This document shows, one piece after another, positions 5,470-9,846 of a stretch of DNA of 9,846 nucleotides. How positions within the stretch are numbered: position 1 is the stretch's first letter; each line of letters begins with the position of its first letter. The notes below the pieces were generated by a model. It did no database searches and was not told the origin of the DNA. It was given only the letters and a program-made list of their open reading frames with translations. A program made the translations under genes and the position numbers. The stretch spans positions 1 through 9,846 of the forward strand of contig JALPXT010000051.1 of assembly GCA_023271485.1 (NCBI GenBank), given 5' to 3'. This DNA is from Dehalococcoidia bacterium. Its GTDB lineage: Bacteria; Chloroflexota; Dehalococcoidia; SZUA-161; SpSt-899.

Positions 5470-6294
5470 ATGAAACGATTTTTTAGCAATTTAAACTTCA
5501 CCGTCGGCTTTGTCCTGTCGAGCGTGGTTGTCTTATTGGCAGCAATCAGCCTTGTCTGGACGCCACATGAGCCCAACCTCATGAATGCCGATCATCGCTT
5601 TGAATCGATGTCGTTGAGCCATCCTTTAGGAACCGATCATTTTGGCCGGGACATGCTGTCCCGAGTGATGGTCGGGGCGGTCAAATCGATCATTGTGGGA
5701 CTTGCCGCGGTCGCCATTGGGATGAGCCTGGGGGTCTTGCTGGGACTGGCATCTGCTTATTATGGCAAGTTGGTGGACGAGTCGATTATGCGATTCGCAG
5801 ACCTTTTATTCGGCTTTCCTGCCGTGTTGACTGCCATCCTGATAACCTCTGTTCTTGGGCCATCGCTCATAAATGCCATGCTGGCCATCGGCATCTTTTA
5901 CATCCCGATCTTCGCCCGGTTGACTAGGGCAGTTGCTATGACCATCTGGGGGCAAGAATTCATCGCGGCGGCCAGGGCCAGCGGGATTAGTGAGTGGGAT
6001 ATCACACTGCGCCATATCCTCCCCAATATTCTTTCCCCTTTGCTGATCCAGGGCACAATCCATTTTGCCATGGCCATTCTGGCCGAGGCGGGCCTAAGCT
6101 ATCTGGGGTTGGGTACCCAGCCACCCTACGCATCCTGGGGACGTATGCTTAACGAAGCCCGAACTTTCATATTGCTTGCCCCCTGGCTGTCGATCATCCC
6201 TGGCGTGGCCATTGCATGGGCCGTACTGGGCTTCAGCCTGCTGGGAGATGGCCTGCGCGATACTCTTGATCCCAAAATGGTCAGGGTCCGGTAA
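5470..6294 (+). CDS. dppC: Peptide ABC transporter permease, DppC type
   Basis: This 274-residue partner of the DppB-like permease sits in the inner membrane. It starts with one membrane segment (about 11-30), followed by the hallmark HPLGTDHFGRDMLSR (51-65) of DppC/OppC proteins. Further segments lie near 70-97, 115-128, 133-150, 190-208 and 238-258. The EAA loop is QEFIAAARASGIS (162-174), and SYLGLGTQPPYASWGRML (210-227) is also characteristic. It starts 22 nt after the preceding stop with only a modest ribosome site (AGGACTAGGTG upstream), so it is probably translated from the common transcript. It is intact and of usual, slightly short, length. Confidence 0.95.
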   Translation: MKRFFSNLNFTVGFVLSSVVVLLAAISLVWTPHEPNLMNADHRFESMSLSHPLGTDHFGRDMLSRVMVGAVKSIIVGLAAVAIGMSLGVLLGLASAYYGKLVDESIMRFADLLFGFPAVLTAILITSVLGPSLINAMLAIGIFYIPIFARLTRAVAMTIWGQEFIAAARASGISEWDITLRHILPNILSPLLIQGTIHFAMAILAEAGLSYLGLGTQPPYASWGRMLNEARTFILLAPWLSIIPGVAIAWAVLGFSLLGDGLRDTLDPKMVRVR

Positions 6295-6316
6295 CATTAC
6301 TATGGGGTGACGAATA

Positions 6317-7601
6317 ATGATACCCGCTGAAATAATCGGTAAGGTCTTGAATATGATTGATCTAGATGAGTTGATCGACCTCACGAGAGATTTAGTCAGG
6401 ATCAACTCGGTGTGGGATTCTGTGGCCGGAACCGGTGAGGATGCGGCCGTTGAGCTTGTCGTGGGATGGGCCGAAGCGCAGAGATTTGCGGTGGAAATGA
6501 ACCAGGTCGCGTCTGGTCGGCCAAACGCCGTGATCAGATGGGCCGCAGGCCCGGGTGATCGGACCCTGATGTTTGAAGGTCACACCGATGTGGTCACGCC
6601 AGGTGACGTGTCGGGCTGGCGCTATGATCCGTTTGGAGCCGAAATTGTGGGACGGCGGATATATGGCCGTGGGACGAACGACACCAAGGGTAACCTGGCT
6701 GCAATGCTTGTGGCAATGGCATCCTTAAAGCGTAGCGGCGTGGAGTTGGCTGGGACTATCATCGGCGGGGTGCTTTGCGATGAAGAGGGCCAGATGCTTG
6801 GGGTCCAGGACTTTATTAAGCGCGGGCATGCCGATATAGTGACTGGTGCGATTATCCTGTGAGCCTCAGGACGGTCTGCTTTGCATCTCCCAGAAAGGGT
6901 CTATACGGGCTCGCTACATTATAACGGGCCGGATGAGCCATGGCGCAATGCCGCTTTCCGGTCTCAATACCGCACCGGCCGTGGCCAGACTGATCGAGGG
7001 GCTTGATGAGATGGAGCTAAAGGCCATAGAGAGCATGGGGCGAGACCAATACTTGGGTTGGCCCAGCTTCACACCAACAGTGATTCAGGCTCCTATCGCT
7101 GGTGCTCCCCAACTCAACGTTATGCCCAAAAAGCTCAGATATTAGTGGACGTTCGCACTGTCCAAATACAATCGCATCCAGACATACGGGACGAGTTGAC
7201 TGCTCTGGCTGGTAATGTAGAGAATAGGGTTCGCGAGCATTACCAAGGTGTATGATCGTCGCCTCGGTGTGGGGCGGCCTTACGATCTTAAAGTTGAAGT
7301 GGAATTCCTCGCAGACTGACCTTGTACCCTGACCGATGTAAGAGACCCTATTGTTCTTGCCGCTGACTGGGCAACACGCCAGGTTTGTGCAGACGAGCCC
7401 GTTTATGCTGGCGTGGCCGGGGCCACTGACGGGACTTATCTCTGGGCTCTCAAGGATATCCCAATTGTCACTATGGGAGCTGGCGAGCGCGAGGTGCCCC
7501 ACCAGATGGACGAATGGGTAGACTTGGACCAGCTCATAGAAACGGCCAGGATATACGCCCTTGCGGCGTTACATTATCTGTATCCTGGAGACCATTTATA
7601 A
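6317..7601 (+). pseudogene. Disrupted M20 metallopeptidase (ArgE/DapE/CPG2 family)
   Basis: Joined across its breaks this would be a zinc peptidase or deacylase of about 427 residues, normal for M20. The parts hold all expected residues: H89 and D91 in EGHTDVV, D122 in GRGTNDTKG, E156-E157 in CDEEG, the ligand glutamate in IICEPQ, the histidine of MSHGAMPL, and the C-terminal histidine in PHQMDEWV. Four lesions break it: +1 at 6857-6860 (reaching TGA 6860-6862), -1 in the A5 run at 7128-7132, +1 near 7250 (TGA 7252-7254), and an in-frame TGA at 7317-7319, plausibly from CGA. GGGGTGA (6304-6310) supports the ATG at 6317; 6353 is a possible start. Its TAA shares a base with the next ATG. It would have cleaved imported peptides or N-acyl amino acids. 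Localised sequencing error is the main alternative. Confidence 0.88.
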
Positions 7602-8605
7602 TGGAGAAGCTGCTGGAGATAGACAATCTCTCGGTCCAGTTCCATACACCTGAGGGTGTGGCCCGGGCTGTGGACGGGGTCGGCTTTGACCTGCACCGAG
7701 GCGAGATTCTGGGGCTTGTGGGCGAGTCAGGCTGCGGCAAGACCGTAACAGCGCTCAGCATTCTGAGATTGATCTCTTCGCCGCCAGGGAGGATTAGAGC
7801 TGACAGGATTCTGTTCGAGGGCCGGAATCTACTCGATCTTGATGCCGAAGATCTTCGCCAGATTAGGGGGCAGGAGATCTCCATGATCTTTCAGGAGCCG
7901 CTGACCTCGCTCAACCCGGTCCTGCCCATCGGACGGCAGGTGGCGGAGCCTCTTATGGTTCACAGGGGTGTCACTAAGAGAGAGGCATACGAAGAGGCGG
8001 CACTATGGTTGGACCATGTCAAAATCCCGGCCGCCAGAGAGCGTCTGAATGACTACCCTCATCAACTATCGGGCGGAATGCGACAGCGGGTGATGATTGC
8101 CATGGCCGTGGTGTGCCGGCCCAAGCTGCTGATCGCTGATGAGCCCACAACTGCCCTGGACGTAACCATTCAATCCCAGATACTCTACTTGATACTCAAG
8201 CTCAAGGAGGAGCTGGGCATGTCGGTGTTGCTTATCACCCACAATCTGGGCGTGGTTGCGCAAATGGCCAGTCGTGTGGCGATAATGTATGCGGGTGAAG
8301 TGGTCGAGGAGGCTGGAGTAATGGATATATTCGATAGGCCCTTCCATCCCTATACCCAAGGGCTTCTCAAGGCAATGCCCCGCTTGGGTGACCGTGTTGG
8401 AAGGCGAGCCGGCCGACTCAACGGGATTGCGGGTACGGTTCCGCCCTTAACCAAGGTCATGCCCGGCTGTAAGTTCGCGGACCGGTGCCCTCACATGTTC
8501 ACGCTCTGCAAGGAGAAACCCCCCGGCCTTTTTGCCCTCAGCGATGGCCAGCATGCACGGTGCTGGCTCAAGGATTATCCGGAACGGAGGAAGGCCCATG
8601 TCTGA
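7601..8605 (+). CDS. dppD: Peptide ABC transporter ATPase, DppD type
   Basis: This 334-residue cytoplasmic ATPase powers the importer with the DppF-like subunit. Walker A is GESGCGKT (41-48), the Q-loop glutamine is Q98 in MIFQEP, the signature is LSGGM (156-160), Walker B is LLIADEP with D180-E181, and the switch histidine is H214. The C-terminal oligopeptide-ATPase extension starts at FHPYTQGLL (248-256). It carries C290, C296, C303 and C321 in GC-x5-C-x6-C plus RCWL, the pattern linked to an iron-sulfur cluster in DppD-like proteins. The frame is open upstream to 7514 inside the M20 sequence. The ATG at 7601 overlaps the M20 stop (TAATG), has CTGGAG at 7585-7590, and matches the family N-terminus. 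The broken M20 frame may lower its coupled translation. Confidence 0.95.
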   Translation: MEKLLEIDNLSVQFHTPEGVARAVDGVGFDLHRGEILGLVGESGCGKTVTALSILRLISSPPGRIRADRILFEGRNLLDLDAEDLRQIRGQEISMIFQEPLTSLNPVLPIGRQVAEPLMVHRGVTKREAYEEAALWLDHVKIPAARERLNDYPHQLSGGMRQRVMIAMAVVCRPKLLIADEPTTALDVTIQSQILYLILKLKEELGMSVLLITHNLGVVAQMASRVAIMYAGEVVEEAGVMDIFDRPFHPYTQGLLKAMPRLGDRVGRRAGRLNGIAGTVPPLTKVMPGCKFADRCPHMFTLCKEKPPGLFALSDGQHARCWLKDYPERRKAHV

Positions 8606-9602
8606 GACACCATTGCTGGCAGTCCACGATCTGGTCAAACATTTCCCCCTGGGTGGTGGAGTGCTGTCCAAAGCGCGGGCCTGGGTTCGGGCTGTTGATG
8701 GAGTCTCTTTCAATGTCAAAAGGGGCGAGAGTTTCGGGTTGGTGGGTGAATCAGGGTGCGGTAAAACCACTCTTGGCCGATTGATTCTCCAGCTGATCGA
8801 CCCCACCGGAGGCAGTCTTGAATTTGAGGGCCAGGACTACACCAAATTGAGCCGCGCCGATATGCGGTTCATGCGCCAGCGGATGCAGATCATATTCCAG
8901 GATCCTTACTCCAGCCTTGATCCTCGTATGAAGGTGGATTCCATCATCACCGAGCCGCTCCGAGCCACCCGGCGCGTGTCCAGAGCCAAACGACGGGAGG
9001 TAGCAGTTGAACTTCTTGAGCGGGTCGGTCTCCAAGCGGTTGACTTGGATAAATACCCCCATGAGTTCTCCGGCGGCCAGCGCCAGCGGATTGGCATCGC
9101 CCGGGCCTTGTGCGTCCGCCCGGAGTTGATCGTTGCCGACGAACCGGTCAGTGCCCTGGATGTTTCGATCCAGGCCCAGATTATTAACATGATGGAGGAT
9201 CTCAAAGAGGACTTTAATCTCTCTTACATCTTTATCTCCCACGACCTGAGTGTGGTCGAGCACATCTGTGACCGGATTGCCGTAATGTACCTGGGAGCTA
9301 TCTTTGAGTTGGCCCCTACGGAAAGCTTTAGCGTTGCCCCACGCCACCCATACACCAGGTCCCTTTTGATGGCAGTGCCCCAGCCTGATCCTCATGCGCG
9401 GGCCAAACCGCTTTCCTTGGAAGGCGACGTACCCAGTCCCATCGACCCGCCACCGGGCTGTACCTTCCATCCTCGTTGTCAACATACCTTTGAGCGGTGC
9501 AGGAAAGAGCGACCTGCCCTGGTGGAGGTTACACCAAATCATTATGTTGCCTGCTGGCTCCATCAAAAGGGAGGCGGGAAAGGAGAACCATTATGCGAGT
9601 AA
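8598..9602 (+). CDS. dppF: Peptide ABC transporter ATPase, DppF type
   Basis: This 334-residue ATPase is the partner of the DppD-like subunit. It has the family start LLAVHDLVKHFP, an insert with a GGGVLSKARAWVRAV stretch, Walker A GESGCGKT (50-57), Q101 in IIFQDPYSSLDPR, signature FSGGQ (157-161), Walker B LIVADEPVSALD with D181-E182, and H215 in FISHDL. The C-terminal extension (HPYTRSLL, 250-257) also has four cysteines: C288, C294, C301 and C319. It overlaps dppD by 8 bp, and GGAGGAAGG (8586-8594 region) lies a few bases before the ATG at 8598, so translation is coupled. The frame is open upstream to 8532 but that part is the dppD coding region. All nucleotide-binding residues are intact. 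Confidence 0.95.
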   Translation: MSETPLLAVHDLVKHFPLGGGVLSKARAWVRAVDGVSFNVKRGESFGLVGESGCGKTTLGRLILQLIDPTGGSLEFEGQDYTKLSRADMRFMRQRMQIIFQDPYSSLDPRMKVDSIITEPLRATRRVSRAKRREVAVELLERVGLQAVDLDKYPHEFSGGQRQRIGIARALCVRPELIVADEPVSALDVSIQAQIINMMEDLKEDFNLSYIFISHDLSVVEHICDRIAVMYLGAIFELAPTESFSVAPRHPYTRSLLMAVPQPDPHARAKPLSLEGDVPSPIDPPPGCTFHPRCQHTFERCRKERPALVEVTPNHYVACWLHQKGGGKGEPLCE

Positions 9603-9652
9603 CCCTTATAAAAGTTGCCGCTCAAAACCACGCTGGTCTGCGGCGTGGATGA
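9593..9652 (+). pseudogene. Short frame with strong start signals, possible truncated gene
   Basis: An ATG at 9593 overlaps the dppF end by 10 bp and is preceded by AAAGGAGAA (9579-9587) with 7 nt spacing from GGAG, which are the signals of a real coupled operon gene. The frame closes after 19 codons (MRVTLIKVAAQNHAGLRRG, TGA at 9650-9652). A neighbouring frame (about 9621-9712) continues as KTTLVCGVDESSV and then also stops. This may be the remnant of a lost gene, a frameshifted gene, or a short leader peptide. No family is recognised. Confidence 0.3.
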
Positions 9653-9659
9653 AAGCAGT

Positions 9660-9676
9660 GTCCAGCGAAGCTGGAC
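9660..9676 (+). terminator. Hairpin with GCGAAGC core after the ABC operon
   Basis: GTCCAGC (9660-9666), loop GAA and GCTGGAC (9670-9676) form a perfect 7-bp stem. GCAGT (9655-9659) can also pair with ACTGC (9685-9689) outside it, leaving a one-sided bulge of GAAAAAAG. No T-run follows, so it is at most a weak intrinsic terminator. The loop and closing pairs are identical to the hairpin at 1321-1337. Confidence 0.45.
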
Positions 9677-9777
9677 GAAAAAAGACTGCCAACATATCAT
9701 ATGCTTGCAATAGGGCGAATAGCACGGGCTATAACCCTCAGAGGAATCTACCCATAGTAACAGAAGGTGGTAACACT

Positions 9778-9846
9778 TTGGGAAAGATTCTGGATATATG
9801 CCCTGGCTGCCGGATACTTCTCTTCCGGGAGAGCATCAAGCAGCTC
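9778..9846 (+). CDS. Start of an unidentified protein with a CPGC motif (partial)
   Basis: A TTG codon at 9778 follows AGAAGGTGG (9762-9770) at a good distance, and the frame is open to the window edge. The visible 23 residues include LDICPGCRILLF, with a C-x2-C pair that could bind a metal or be redox-active. The frame is also open back to an ATG at 9649, but that ATG has no ribosome site. Too little is present to name a family. Confidence 0.4.
   Translation, partial: MGKILDICPGCRILLFRESIKQL

Noticed and set aside
6857..7319. Programmed frameshifting or UGA recoding in the M20 gene
   Set aside because: Both +1 shifts sit at UGA codons and the -1 site is AAAAAG, which looks like recoding. 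However, three shifts plus a stop in one enzyme gene is without precedent known to me, no stimulatory structure or Shine-Dalgarno spacing is evident, and intact genes here use UGA as a normal stop. Decay or sequence error is simpler.
7514..7600. Upstream extension of the first ATPase into the M20 sequence
   Set aside because: The M20 frame is recognisable there up to its TAA at 7599-7601, and the ATPase family begins at the 7601 ATG.
8751..9566. Minus-strand open frame of 271 codons opposite the second ATPase gene
   Set aside because: It lies opposite fully conserved ABC ATPase motifs, resembles no family, and is explained by the GC-rich third positions of the + strand gene.
9600..9777. tRNA or known riboswitch downstream of dppF
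   Set aside because: There is a hairpin and some pairing potential, but no cloverleaf, no TTCGA-type arm and no riboswitch core that I can recognise.
1..9846. CRISPR array, insertion sequence or phage genes
   Set aside because: The only regular repeats have 9- to 11-bp periods at promoters. No transposase, integrase, terminal inverted repeats or spacer-like arrangement is present.

Overview
The window is a stretch of bacterial chromosome, mid-50s % GC by eye, with every supported gene on the + strand. It holds two transcription units. The first (1-1340) carries methylglyoxal synthase (mgsA) and an orphan OmpR/PhoP-type response regulator. The second (about 1360 to the right edge) is a peptide or amide scavenging operon. 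Its order is: P1-family (DmpA-like) aminopeptidase, peptide-type ABC binding lipoprotein, two permeases, a broken M20 metallopeptidase, two ABC ATPases (DppD/DppF type), then a truncated reading frame and the start of an unidentified gene. No RNA gene, insertion sequence or CRISPR array was seen. The organism cannot be fixed from this sequence. Bacillus-like mgsA features, PhoP-like TTAAC repeats, strong Shine-Dalgarno sites and the gene content suit an anaerobic Bacillota or Chloroflexota lineage; this is an inference.

The most interesting structure is regulatory. Two intergenic regions (7-45 and 1364-1423) carry TTAAC-type direct repeats at a period of 11 bp (one step of 10), four and six units respectively. 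In both, the last repeat starts exactly 15 bp upstream of a -10-like hexamer (55-60 and 1433-1438). This is the geometry of promoters activated by PhoB/PhoP-type regulators, and a regulator of that fold is encoded between them. The two units therefore look like one regulon. A single repeat in reverse orientation (77-90) forms a perfect 14-bp inverted repeat with 25-38 and lies in the predicted mgsA leader. The regulator's receiver domain has lost part of its acidic pocket and the conserved lysine, so it may not be controlled by ordinary phosphorylation. No histidine kinase is present.

Methylglyoxal synthase releases phosphate from dihydroxyacetone phosphate and its homologues are inhibited by phosphate, so Pho-like control would make physiological sense. 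The second promoter is followed by about 335 nt without a convincing gene. That stretch is purine-rich, has roughly 22-bp spaced repeats, and could be a long leader or a small RNA.

In the operon, the lipoprotein captures a peptide-like substrate outside the membrane, the DppB/DppC permeases and DppD/DppF ATPases import it, and the P1 peptidase (and formerly the M20 enzyme) would cleave it in the cytoplasm. The M20 gene has three frameshifts and one in-frame stop, all between 6857 and 7319, while its ends and neighbours are intact. This means either recent decay or locally poor sequence.
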